DNA of 64,000 nt from Sindora glabra (lineage: Eukaryota; Streptophyta; Magnoliopsida; Fabales; Fabaceae). How positions within the stretch are numbered: the first letter of the stretch is position 1; every line of letters starts with the position of its first letter. Positions 25,156-37,670 of the stretch are shown here, piece by piece. The stretch spans positions 87,747,343 to 87,811,342 of the forward strand of contig CM035229.1 of assembly GCA_020226215.1 (NCBI GenBank), in the 5' to 3' direction. The notes under the pieces are model-generated. The model saw nothing but the letters and a program-made list of their open reading frames with translations, had not been told where the DNA came from and made no database searches. Position numbers and translations under genes: made by a program.

Positions 25156-27480
25156 GAATCGAAATTACACAATAAAAAAGAGCTCCATAGTTATAAAAAT
25201 AGTTACAACTAACTGTTACTACACACATGCTCATATTTATTTGAATCTCAGTAATTAATTATTTAATCATCATTACTGTAATATTACATATTTATTGGAT
25301 TTATTTGTGAATATTTACTTGCAAGCTGAACTAAGGTTCAAGTATGACATTTAAATTTTATGTTATTAAGTATACTAGCACAATTATGCAAAGAAGGATT
25401 GTGAATAAGTTTCTCCTAAAATGTATAGTTTAAAATATCATTTTTCACAACATTATATGTATTGTGATATTTCCCAACACCAATAGATTAACAAAGATGA
25501 AACCTAGTAATACATATTTTAGGATTCATCTTTAGTAATTTCTAAATAATATGTATTCTATGTGTAAATAAGTTTTTATAAATCAAATTGTATCATATTG
25601 TGAAGATAATTTACTAATAAAATATTTATTTTAGTGATGCAGATTTTATCATAATTTCATGTTTAGTTCAATATTTTTATTTAGTATATACATCATACTA
25701 TGATAAAATATTACTTAAATTTTTAATTTTATAACTTAAATCTCCCGTCTAATAAGTTCACAAGAAAATAAGTAAAAATTTAGTATTTATTAAAATTTTA
25801 ATCATTCTAACAATCTTTTCATAGTTACTAATTTTATTGTATTATGTATATTACAATATTATGAGAGTTAATATATAATTATTAATTATTATTTAAAATC
25901 TTGAATAATTAGTATTGAAGTAATATTCAAAATGTGAATAATAAATCAAATATAAGTTAAGTCAAATTTACTAATAAAACACAAATAAGGGAAGTAAATT
26001 ATAAATAAGTAAAACTTAAAAAAAATAATGTAAATTTGAAGTAAAAAATAATATTTAATTTTAATACCGTAAATGAATCAGGGGGTGGCCCACGTGATCT
26101 ATGGAACATGGGGTCCCCCTCCCCGTTATTAACGCTTTTTAAAAAGTAAAAAAAGTGTCTTGTGAAATAGTTTTTAGTATGCAATAGAATGAGAAATTAT
26201 TTTCCTACCACACGTACTACGATCAAAAAGCTCAATATAGTAATTACTACAATAACAATTATAAGTTAAGTTTTATTTTTTTTATTTTAATTTACTCAGA
26301 TATAAAATTTAATTTTAATATAAAAAAAATATACAATGTACTCATATCATTAACAAAAAAAAAATTTAAATAATATCAGCATATTAAAACAATGATTCAT
26401 TAAGCTTTTTTTGTTTTGAAATATTATTTTAAAGTTCAAAAAATTAGAGTTAATATATTACACTTTTATTATTTTTTCCCTTACTTTTAGTCTAAAACCT
26501 ACATTATTTCAATTATTTTTACATTACCTTATCTTAATTGTGCAATATTTGTCTTAATTATATAATTATTTATCCTTAATCAAAAAAATTTTACAAAAAT
26601 TTATTTTATTATAAATAAAAGCTAATAACATACTCAAATATCATAATAATAACAAAAAATAAAAATAATATAAGCATATTAAAACAACAACTCCTTCAGT
26701 ATTTTTTGTAATATTATTTTAAAGGTCAACAAGTTAAGAATATTATTGTATATTTTTAATTTTTTCTTCGTTACTTTTAGGCTAGTACCTACATTATATG
26801 AATTACTTGTAAATTATCTTAGTTTATCTGTGTAATATTTATCTTAATTAAATAATTATTTATTCTTAATCAAAATAAAATTACATATATTTCAATATCT
26901 ATTCTTGATTAAATTAATATTTATGATTTGCAAATATATTTTAAAAATCTCAAAGTATAACATTCTACTTTCAACTAATATTTCTTAAAAATAATTTTAT
27001 ATTAACGAATCTTACTATTTTTTCAAAAATTTGTAAGTATTTAGATTTTTTTATTTTCTTTTTTAATAAGGCCCAACCCATAATATTTAATAATTAAAAT
27101 CATAATAATTTACTCAACATGCATATAATCTAATCATACAGCAACATAATAATACACTCAAAAATTAAAATAATAAAAAAAATTAAGTAATAAAAGCATA
27201 TTAAAATAATACACACAAGCATAATAATAAATATAAATTAAAACAAGATAAATACAATAACATTTTGTTCATATTTATTAATTCAAATATAATCATAAAA
27301 TATATAATTAAATGAAATAATCACAATCTAGTTACAATACCTACTAATAATGTCAATTATAATGAGGAAATGCTTGTAAAAAATATTACTAAACAAATAT
27401 AATACTTTCATATGACTTGAAAATATAAAATAATACAACTAACAATTTTTATTTTTATAAATAATTTTACTTGTATAACG
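25156..27480. other. AT-rich 5' flank of the MULE/PMD pseudogene
   Basis: Non-coding and AT-rich. It contains a degenerate tandem repeat (26,339-26,890, described separately) and one short GC-richer island at about 26,080-26,135 with a CCACGTGA E-box-like core. No gene is visible. Confidence 0.6.
26339..26890. repeat. Degenerate tandem repeat, period about 292 bp
   Basis: A unit beginning 'tactcatatcatt' at 26,339 is repeated from 26,631 ('tactcaaatatcat'), with shared internal phrases such as 'catattaaaacaa', 'aatattattttaaag' and 'cttaat...aattatttat'. Parts of a third copy appear at about 27,165-27,240. The units are AT-rich and non-coding. Confidence 0.65.
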
Positions 27481-27960
27481 AATTTCCTGAATAATACGAC
27501 TGCTGTTGAAGATCTGATTTTGAATTGTTGGTGGAAAGAAATTGTTGTTGGAGAGAAGTTCTTTTACAGAAGAGTTACTAGGAAGCTACTAGGAAGATGA
27601 TTTTTTAGTGCGTGAATGGCTGTTGAAGAGAATTTTTTAGGGCGTGAGTGTGTGAATGGCTAGGGAGGGGGTTTTTGTAGTGAGTGCAAGGGTCATGGGA
27701 CACACAGTAGCGTGACACGTGGGGAGGGCTGGGGGTGAGCATGTTCCCTGACACATGGCAGCATGGGAAGGCTTAGGACGGGCTACGGGGACGCGTAGAG
27801 GGCTAGGGGTGACGCACTGGACACGTTGCTAGGCTTCTCGTGATCAGTTCTGATCACATCATCTGGCCCAGCGTGATCAGTCTTATCACGTTCGGTCAGA
27901 GAATGTGATCAGGCCTGATCATGCGTGGCCCAACAACGTGATCCACATTTTTAAAATTTT
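27481..27960. other. GC-richer island with TGATCA palindrome cluster
   Basis: In a very AT-rich neighbourhood this stretch is G-rich on the plus strand (27,660-27,840). It ends in five TGATCA palindromes within 81 bases (27,841, 27,851, 27,874, 27,906 and 27,916). It lies about 2.4-2.8 kb upstream of the start of the MULE/PMD pseudogene. It may be the regulatory or subterminal end of that element, but no terminal inverted repeat was proven. Confidence 0.5.
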
Positions 27961-28489
27961 AAAAAAATCAGCTTTAAGCATCTGGGGCAATACTAATTGC
28001 AGCGCAAGGTTTTGGTCTTTTTTTCTCAAAGCCTACTATAATAGTCAAAAAGCTCGTGAATGACAGAGGTAGAAATAAAAAGATAAAAAAAGTATAAAAG
28101 GTACAAAGATCAATATAGGAAGGATGAAATGGAAAAAGGAAGAAAGAGATTATAGAATAAGAGTAATATTATAAGGTGATCTCTCATAAATAATATTTTG
28201 TTTATAATTTTTTTATATTCTGAATAATGTTTTAAATAAATATTAAATTTTTATATTTAGTTCAAAATATTTTATTTGAGGATTTTTTTTACTTAATATT
28301 CACACAAAATATTTTTATGAAGATATTATTTCAAAGAAATGTTCAGTTCAAAATTAATAAAAATTCATTTGATAATATTTTTAACTTAACATCTTATATA
28401 ATATTTTTATAGAAAAGGTAGATATTTTATATTTTCATAATATGAAAATATTTTAATAATATATAAAACAATTATTTTATCCACTTATA

Positions 28490-29100
28490 TATTAATGTTT
28501 TATCATTCTTATTACTTCACTTCACCATTATCAATTATTATTATTGATATCACTCACTATCACTTTTTATCATTAATCATTAGTTGCTAGTATTGATTAT
28601 TGCATATTATCATCTATTATTATTGATAATTAATCACTATTATTTATCATAATTAATTACTAACTTCTATCTACAAAACTAGTGTTATCATTACTAATTA
28701 TTATCAATCACTGCTTACTTATGTCCATTGTTATTAATTATTATTTTTTATCACTTATTATTATTGGCAATCATCCACAATTATGTATCGTTATTAACTA
28801 TTGCTTATTATTATATATATTTATTGACCATTGTTGCCACCATAAATTATTATTGACTATTAATCATTATCATCCATCATTATTAATTATTATTCACTAC
28901 TATCCATTGTAATGTCACTATCACTTATTACTATTAATTACAACTCATTAGTACTTATTTCTACTAATTATCCCTAAATGTCACTACCACCCACCTTTTA
29001 TTAATCACTATTTATTAACATCTATCATTATTGACTATCATTTATAACTATTAATTATTATCTATCATGCTAGTCATTGATCAATTCACTTTCAAGTATT
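28490..29100. repeat. Cryptically simple TTATCATTATTRATTA-like tract, G-poor
   Basis: About 600 bases are built from variations of 'ttatcattattaatta' and 'tcattatcat', with almost no G on the plus strand. No fixed period holds over the whole tract. It looks like a decayed simple repeat. The 76-aa frame across it (28,682-28,912) is a by-product of this composition. Confidence 0.75.
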
Positions 29101-29633
29101 AATCATTCAATTTTTAATAAGAATATTTTTAGTAATTTAACAATTTGTTTAAAGATATAAAAATTAATTAAAATTTGATAATGCATTAATTTTAGGAACT
29201 TTATAATTGAATGGATTACGACAATTCCACATTCTCGTAAATCACATTCTATTATAAGGTATACTAAAATTCTGATAATGTGTGATTTTGGTTGATATTC
29301 TCATGAATCACACTCTATTCCAAAGTTTATTAAAATCTTGATAATGCATGATTTTGGAAATTAAATGTAACCTTACTTAAGAGGAAATGTTACCTTTTTT
29401 TTTTTTTTAATATATTGGAATTTTCTATTAATCAAAATTTACTTTCGGGTAGCCAATCTTGCTCGGGATATGGGGAAAATGGGAAAATTATTTCTTGAAG
29501 AACATATTCCCCTCAAACAAATTATTCACAGTGCTACTTTAATAAAGGTGAAAACACTATAATTGTGCATCATGGTATATACGCTGTCGTTTACTTGCGG
29601 CTCAGCGGCAGCCAAAACCCACTCTCCTGTGCT

Positions 29634-29642
29634 AAACCCTAG
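29634..29642 (+). promoter_or_regulatory. telo-box-like AAACCCTAG motif
   Basis: An exact AAACCCTAG lies 92 bases upstream of the chosen ATG of the uncharacterised gene, probably at or near the transcription start. The same motif stands before PRMT11 in this window. Confidence 0.45.
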
Positions 29643-29733
29643 GAGATAAATATCCCCATACACAAGCCGTTAGTGTTCTGCTTGGGCTCCCGCGGATAAC
29701 TTGGCGTCGTCATTTGATCTGACTTCAGCTTTG

Positions 29734-31927
29734 ATGGAGTCCACAAGTTCTGTAAATTTATCAAATTTCGTGTCTTGTGCAGGGGGAGACGATGACCTGA
29801 ACTTAAAACGGCTGATGCAAGGCCTTTCAACTGAATGTTGCAAAGAATCCCCAAACTTTTCTCTTTATGTTGATGAGTTTCATAAATTGATGGAAGCTAG
29901 GGTTGATCCGCCCTATGAGCTGATCTGGGTCTATAACGTTCTTAACTTTCGTAGCCGTAATTTTGCAGAAGAAGATGCTTTGGATCGAATCTCAGCTGCA
30001 AAGGACTCGTTTCAGCGGTTATCCGCATGTTCCTCTGCATCTGGTGCTGCAAAGAGTATCGCATTACTCGCCACTGTCGTCTCAGAGGTATACAAAGTGG
30101 TCTTGGAATTATTTGGGAAGAAAATAAGTGCGAAGAGGGAGAAGAAAGCAACCGGGGAGCTGAAGTCTTTGGTGGACATAATTCTTGGTTATTTCAGTAT
30201 TTGCTGTATTAAAAATCCTGACGAGCAAAGTGATTCTAGTAGTCTGAATTTCATTATGCCTTTGAAGGATTTGGTGTCTGTTTGGATAAATGCAGATGAG
30301 AAGTTTGAATCTTTCTTGCCACTTGTGAGCAGCAATATTTTTCATTGGCTATGTACGAGAGAATCGATTGTTGGTTACTTGGCTGGTGCCGTTATGATGG
30401 AGGCTTTTCTCCTGAAACTTTGCGTGTGTTGCCAGCAGGAAAAGCCAAGGGATGAATTGGAAAAGGATCTGAAGAGTTGGGCCGTTGGCTCTATATCTAG
30501 CTTTCAGAACATTAACTTCTTCGGTCAGTGAGTATATTTTTTTTAGTTTTTTTTTTTAAGTTATTATTATTTTTAAATCATAGCACCTTATTTCTGTCCA
30601 AGTGAAAGATTACAACAGGAAACCACACAGGGCAAAAATATATGTGCTTCGAATGGCTGAGTCCATTAGTAAAAGCTTTCCACATTAAATGCCTTTCTCC
30701 AAGTATGAATTGTTTTGTAGGCCTGTTTACTTTCTAACTTACTGGTTATTTAGCAACAGATATTTGTTTTGCATTATTTGTTGTTGAACTTGGATGAATT
30801 CCCATTAAATGCTCTTAGATCTTGTAATTAACCCGTTACCATTTTCTCACTATCTAGTTCTTAGCTTGATGTGATTATCTTATTTGTCGACCAGAAATCC
30901 TTGTCAGGACAATGTTAGAGACAACTTTTCCACTCAGTGCAATATTGGTTAGTATGTCTTCTCTATAAAATATTCATTATTTTTATTATGCTATTTATTA
31001 TGTTAGAAGTTATCACTCGGGAGATCTGTCTGCAGAAACCTGAAGATGAACTTCTATTGAAGCAAGTTTTGTTTGATGCTATATTATTGGTTGATTACTC
31101 ATTCCTTTATCTATATCCGAAGCACATAGAAAGTGTTACCTTGACAATATTGATTGTCGCCCACAAGGCTATAAATTATTTTAGGTATGATGAATGAGAC
31201 GTTGTTTTTGTCCTGTTGCACTTTATAATAAAATTTCTAACAAGACTTCATACTGTAGTTCTCGTGGAGATCAAAACAGAGCTATCTCTTATACAAAGGC
31301 TTTTTCTGCATCTCGCTTGCCTTCCCGCATAATTAAATGGGTTACAAGCAGCCTCAATGGCTTGGATGAGAAAGAAAGTACAAGTTATGGATCCTCACCC
31401 AAAGTTCTTATGAGTAAGTAGCTCTGGTACTTATACATGAGGAAGTTCAGGCAAGGTACTCAACGGCTTACAACTAACGTAATTTATTGTGTTTAATGTA
31501 CCGTCCAGATTGGTTGCTGAGCCTTGAGGATCGAGGAATTAGAGTTTTTGGAGATGACATATTAAGAAACCAAGCCAAATTAGGTTTTGATGTTTCCGAA
31601 GCTGAGAAAACTGCTGCTAACTCGGAGGGCAAGATAGTAGATGATGAGCTTTTCTACGTTGATAACATGGGTGAGGAGAATAAGGAAGATGAATCAATGA
31701 GTGCGGCATTTATAGCTGCTGCCCATACTATGGAGTTCTCTGACAGTGGAAGGGAAAAACGAAAAGGAACAAGTTCAGAAAAGAAGACGAAGAGGATTAA
31801 ATTTGTCAAGTATGACTTGCATCAAAACTTGGAGACATGCAAATCTGGGACCTCAGTCACTCGTGATAGTTCAAGTGATGAGAGTGAAGTGGAGGATCCA
31901 ACTTCAGATACAGAAGCTACAGAGTAA
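29734..31927 (+). CDS. Uncharacterised 521-aa protein with acidic, lysine-rich C-terminus
   Basis: I do not recognise this family. Predicted exons: 29734-30523, 30895-30947, 31036-31184, 31259-31413, 31509-31927, joining in frame to 521 aa. The frame is open upstream to 29,701 and beyond, but the first ATG is at 29,734, so that start was chosen. The first 400 residues look helical, rich in Leu, Ser and Ala, with no signal peptide and no clear membrane segment; this could be an ARM- or HEAT-like scaffold, which is inference only. The last 70 residues hold a basic cluster (KRKG, EKKTKRIKF, about 465-482) that resembles a nuclear localisation signal, followed by a Ser/Asp/Glu-rich tail (SSDESEVEDP). 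A nuclear protein is plausible. It is tail to tail with the NDL gene, 455 bp between stops. The conserved-looking splicing and long frame make it a real gene. Confidence 0.85.
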
Positions 31928-32382
31928 ATTTGTTGGATGCTGCACCCTTGTCTTGGTTCTGTTACTGAAATTTTAGTTGTTTGCCGGTTTAGTACAGGTT
32001 TTCCCTAGTGCTGTTACTGGAATTTTGAGGTAGTTTTATGTTTAATACTGCGTTCAATAACCAAAAACAAGTGACAAACAAGCAAATGAGAACTGAAGAA
32101 GTCAAAAAGAGAAATCGCTCCTCGTCACTATGAATAAATAAATAAAGATGAGCCCATCCGTAATTTACATATAGACAGCACAAGGACTCCTTTATGGCTA
32201 TTGACTACAAATGAATGAAGCAACAAGCCTGTCTCCCTATATAACCCCAGCAATGCTTAGTTCCCCTTGGTATCTACAATCCTGCAACTCTTCACTCTCC
32301 CTCTTCAGAAAAAAAAAAAAAAAAAAAGAAGAAAGAAAGGAAAAGGAAACTTAAACTTACAAAAGCCAACAAGATCCCATTA

Positions 32383-35300
32383 TCAAACCTTGAGGGTAAC
32401 CCGGGTCTTGATAGGTTTTAGCTTCAATCCCATGCTCTCGGGAGAAAGGAGGTCGGGAGAGATGCAAGAAGGGCTGAGAGGGCTCTTTGGGCTGTCAATG
32501 AAGTGGCAGGGCCTATACAGGCCGTATCCCATGAAGAAGTATTCCATCGGAATAAGCATTGCGTGTGGCTGTTCCTCCGTCACCATTGATCCACAAGCCT
32601 GGACCTGCGAAAACAATCCGTCCATCCTCAATCCAACCTTTTTCCATACTTTATGCATGCTCTTCTGCTCGCCCAAATAAACCGTTATAGCATTTCTTAT
32701 CAGATTTCTACAACCCTGTATGAGAGTATCTATCAAGTCTAAGCATCCTACCGGCACTATCTAAAATCATCAGGGCTCTGCAAGATAATGCTAAAAGTTT
32801 AATTAGTTGCATTCTATTGTTATAGGCATTTGCACAACATACCTCGACCAAGGCACTAAATCTCCTGTCTAGTTTGGAAGTCATATGGAGAGCCTCGGAA
32901 TGGAAAGGAGAGCTATCACCAACAAAAATAAGTGTACGGCATTTCAGTCTCTTCAGTCCCTCTGTAATGTCAGGCCTCCTACAAGTTGGCAAACCAAAGT
33001 CGTGTAAGCCAATTCAAAAACCTAATGGAAGATAAAGCAACTTTGGTGAAACAACTACGAAGAAGAATTTACTGATTAATTGCATTTAGAAACCGCAAGA
33101 CATTGGTGCTCTTTCTCTCATCCAACAACTGGAAATAAACCATGACCAAAAAAAAAAAAAAAAAAACCGTGTAAACCTAGGGGAATGAATGCACGACTTA
33201 TCAACAGTAAAGGAATAACAATCAGATTTCAGCTACAGAGCAGTGCAGGACCAAAAAACTAAATTAGCTTAGCACTGACTTTTCTGCAGGCTTGAACTAT
33301 CTCTGATTCTGGAACTTCTGCATCACCACGTACTTCCTATTACGATCAACCAAAATACTTATTATGAACCAAAAGGAAAAGGACATTATGGATAAGGTTA
33401 AAGAGAAACATGATGCCATCATCCTGCATTACAATACCTTGCTGAAGTATCGCTGAAGCAAACACTCCTTCAGCAAACCACACATGCCATAATAATATAG
33501 CATATTTGACATCACCTTTAAAATACAATTGGTTTAGATAGTAACATCCATTTTTAGAACATATAAATGAATAGTCAGCAAGACTTTGAAAAGGAACCTT
33601 GTTATAAAACCATTCGCTCCATGAGGGTGCTTTGCATAAAGGAGATACAAGTATTAAGCCAAGAACACGTTCTCTATATTTCATCTGCAATGAAGCACCA
33701 AAGAAAAAGAACAAATCATTTACAACAAAAAGGAAAAAAAAAGAGCAAATCAACGAGAAAACATTGGCTTCATATCAAAACTAATATTCGTTGACTCAAA
33801 AGGGTACATACTGCAAATAGTGTAAGAATATAAGCACCAGCCGTTACCCCCATACACATCACAGCACCAAGCCTGGCAGGAAAATACTTAATGCCATAAG
33901 TAAATATAGCAAAAAACATTACATATGCCCCAAAATAAGTCAGTCAAATGCCCTTCTCGGCTTCTTTTCCCTCCTAATCTTAAGGCCGATGGTAAGGGAA
34001 GCATGCCAGGAGAGCACTTTACAATATTTTATTTTTAGAAAGAATTTTGCATATTAATTAGCGTCCAAATAAATGGATGAGTTCTAAAAATTGAAAGCTA
34101 CCCACAAATAATTTAATCAACAGCATAATTATGTTATTACCCAAAATAATTGAGAACCTCAATAACTTGATCTGCCAAGTCTTCTGCTGAAGGCTCAGGA
34201 TCACCATGAAAAATTGCAGCAGCTCCCAACTGCAACAACTCTTGCGGAAGTTCCAGAAGAGAAATTATGTGAATAATAATATTCAGTTGCAAATTTCATA
34301 AAATGTAAATTCCAGTTGATGAACTTACAGACCTCGTGCCCAGGGGGACTGAGATGATATATGCAGAAGTTGTGAAGCAGCAAAGAAGCTGCCTCAGGAC
34401 AGAAAAATAGTCCTTGGAAACATGACATATCTGCCTCAAAATATAGACAGGATAATAATCTGTTAGGATTTCATATTACAATTAAGTGATTAAATTAAAC
34501 CACACACATGTCAAATTTATTGTAACCCAAGGGAAAACTGAGAAATGACTTTAAGACAGCAGAAAAAAATTCAGAATGTTTATGTTATAAAACAAGAACA
34601 AATGGCCATGATTTGTAAATCAACAGAACTTACAATTCAGAGCTAAATCTGGATAAGTTATCAGAGCTGGCTTTTCCTGATCCCCATAGACTATGACAGA
34701 CACAGAACCACAGCCAGTTTGAATATTATGTTCCTGAAATTGAAATGATAATGATAATTTAAAATAAATAGGGTAAAAAGACAAAATAAAAATCATACAA
34801 GCACACAGAAAAAGGAGGGTCGTGGGGGGGATATAGATGCAAGCTTGAGATAAAAAGACCATGAAAAAGATTCATCTCCTTAAGCGAGTGATATCCTCTA
34901 TTTTCTATGTACTCCCTTGAACAACGGAAAAACTAAATAGTTCAGCATTTCAAAGAAAATTATTCCCCAAAATGGCTCCCCATGTGCGCTTAAACCCCTT
35001 TTCAGACAACCCAGACAAACAAGCAACAATGTATAAATAAAGATAAATGAAATAAGCACCTTCCTGATTTCAATAATTTTACGTACCAGAAAGAAAACAA
35101 GGTGACAATAGTTAAAAAAAAAAAAGGAGTCATCATCTCTGTATTTAAAGGAGAAAATTACTTAAACCAATTCAATGACCAATATTTCAAATAAATAATA
35201 TGAAAACACAAAGAACAGCTAGAACTAAAAATGCAATGACCAGACATTACAGCATAAAAGCAGAGATAAAGTTCATATAGAATATAGACTGTAATACACT

Positions 35301-36020
35301 TTCAATGAATCGAAGTAATAGCCAAGGGATCCAATTCCTTTAAAAAAGTGAAGAGTGACTAATAAGAAACAGCAAATGAAAAAACCCCGCCTGAAAAAGT
35401 GAAAAGGAACAAAAAACTATGATGGAGAAAGATACAAAACTACTTCCATAACCTAAATCACATCATATACTCCCATAGATGAAATTCAGATCTTCCAAAA
35501 CACACTAACCCCAGATATCAACTGTACCTTACTAAATACGGAAGAAATGATAACGATTCAAAATTTGTAGATAGAGGAACAAATAAATATGCAGCAGAGA
35601 GGATGAAGCAGATCCGTTATCAACCAGCCCAAAACTTCAAAATCCCACTGACTTGGCGAGGGGAAATATATTAAAAAGAAGAATATAAAACAAACAATTT
35701 TGGAAAGTCACCAACCCATCAGTTGTTTACAATAAACAACTGAAACAAAATGGCTACTTGTTATTTCAAAAAATGAAATCTCAATACAAAATACTTGTAA
35801 ACCCAATGTTCGGCAGAAGTTGCGGTAATAAAAACCCAATGATGTAAAATAGTGACCCTAAAAAACCCAACTACAGAACATCTTGAGAAATTGATCCATT
35901 TCAATTTAAGCTTCGAACTATTAAAAAAAAATGGTCATCATATCAGGAGGAAGAGTGAACCTTTCCACCCAGATAGATCTTCTCCATATCAACAGAAAAG
36001 GAATGATTTGATTCTGCCAT
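32383..36020 (-). CDS. NDL: NDRG-family protein (pollen-specific SF21-like / N-MYC downregulated-like)
   Basis: Predicted exons in transcript order: 36020-35961, 34733-34634, 34430-34333, 34229-34141, 33872-33812, 33684-33598, 33515-33438, 33336-33280, 33128-33073, 32978-32843, 32604-32383. They join in frame to 347 aa, the normal length for plant NDL/SF21 proteins. The protein has an alpha/beta-hydrolase fold. Where active hydrolases have a GxSxG nucleophile elbow, this one has GVTAG (about 124-128), so it is expected to lack hydrolase activity, as is known for NDRG proteins. Family stretches seen: VSVIVYGDQEKPALITYPD, SCFQGLFFCPEAASLLLHNF, RERVLGLILVSPLCKAPSW, LIFVGDSSPFHSEALHMTSK, and a Ser/Pro-rich C-terminus (SPKSPLSPSCISP). 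Arabidopsis NDL proteins bind G-protein beta and act in auxin transport; SF21 is a pollen protein in sunflower. The first intron is 1.2 kb. The ATG lies in a good context, next to MAESNHSFSVDME. Confidence 0.95.
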
Positions 36021-37670
36021 GGCCGTAGCTCTGTGTCTCTGGAAATCGAAGCCCCTGAAAATCCAAAGGCTCCTCCTCCCTCCAAATCTCCCTCTTTCTG
36101 GCCGCGTGAGGTTCTCCAAGAAATATAGGCCTGTGGCTTCAATGGCTTATATACGAAGCGATTCTTTCTCTTTGGGGGCTCTTTCTCGGTCCTCTCCCTC
36201 AACTAAAACAAAAAATGAAATAAAATTAACCATCACCGACGCTTCCGTCCGTACCAACTGAATTTATCCTGTGACATTGGTCAAATTTTAACCGCGGCCA
36301 GTGAGATTAGACACGGAGACGGAGGACATATGAAACGATGTCGTTTTGAGCTGCTTGAATTGGAAAATCTAAAAGCTACGCATATTATGGGGTTCGGGGG
36401 CTTTTTGCTCTGAATGATGAAATGTGGCCCTATCATTTTGGTTTGACTGGAAACTGTGTCCTGGGGGTACACTTGTCATTGGATGCCTCCGTTCAGGGGG
36501 TTCCACGGTGGGCTCTTTTTTTTTTTTTTAATCTTTGGTTGTAATTAGTGATGGATAGATAGACAGACACTAGATAGACAAAAAGGTCTGACGGGAACTT
36601 AGAAGTTAAAAAATGATGGATTGCTTGCCTTTCATTTGACTCTAATGATTAATCATGCTCCTGGACATTTCTTAGGTTATCAAATTTGCATTCTCGCCTT
36701 TTCTAATAAATAAATGCAATTCTCTGGCTGGCGGGTGATATGTTGTAATCTTTGTATTAGCATTAAAAGAAAAAAAAATGACATCAATTGAGAATTTGCC
36801 TTATTCAAATAAATAAAAAGAATTATTTCGTTTGATGGGTTTTTGTCAATCAACGTGACCAATCACCATAATGGTCAATTCTTTTCTTTAAACAGAGATA
36901 GAGATTTGGCAATCACACATTGTTTTCTATTCTGCTCCTCACTTTTCATGAATTGAATATAGTTTAAGGTACCTACAATTTGCAGCTTTTCTACTCAATG
37001 CTCTTGAGAGGGACGCGCAACCCACGAGTCCATTGTCATCCCTGCAACTTCAACCATCATAACAAGTGGTTTTATTGTTTTGAGGGGCCGTAAGATGTCA
37101 TGTTTCTGGTTTCACATAATACAGACACACTTGACATTCTTTGCATGTTCCCCATTCATCAACAAGATAAAACAGTATCCGCATTCCATCTATAGGATAT
37201 AGGATGAAGATGCCATCTAAAATTCTGGCCCATTTCACACACAAGAATTCGTACATTGACGGGGATACTCAAGCTTATTCCAGGAGACAATAAAAAAATT
37301 ACAGTTAAAATCATCTATTGATTTGCTAGTCCGCCAATAATGTAGGACACAATCAAATTCAAGGTGGCACGAGTTACAACCATCCTTCATGCATCTTTAC
37401 TGCCGAGTACTAACATCGTTGGTTTCGTCCTTTTGCATACATCGGGAATGTTGCTCCAATATTCAGGCTTCTGATGCTTGAATCAACATGTCAAAACATT
37501 ATGTCTTGCCTTCGTTTGCGATTCTGCAGGCTAGCATGCCAGCTCTCATCTCTCATATCATAGGGCTACCCTTCACTGGGAACAGGATTCTGTGGGCAAG
37601 CTTGATTCTAAGTCTTTTCCAGGATTGAGCGAGCATCTTTAGATTATGGAACTGCATTATGCAGAAGTTG
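36021..37670. other. Intergenic region between NDL and ET genes
   Basis: Both neighbours are on the minus strand. The first 200-300 bases upstream of the NDL ATG are likely its 5' untranslated region and core promoter, pyrimidine-rich and less AT-rich. The part at about 37,100-37,670 is probably the 3' untranslated region of the ET gene. A short GATA/GACA-rich stretch lies at about 36,550-36,580. No additional gene is supported. Confidence 0.6.

Noticed and set aside
36019..36261. 80-aa plus-strand open frame opposite the NDL start
   Set aside because: It lies over the first NDL exon and likely 5' untranslated region on the other strand and shows no family features or own splice context. It is best explained as a shadow frame.
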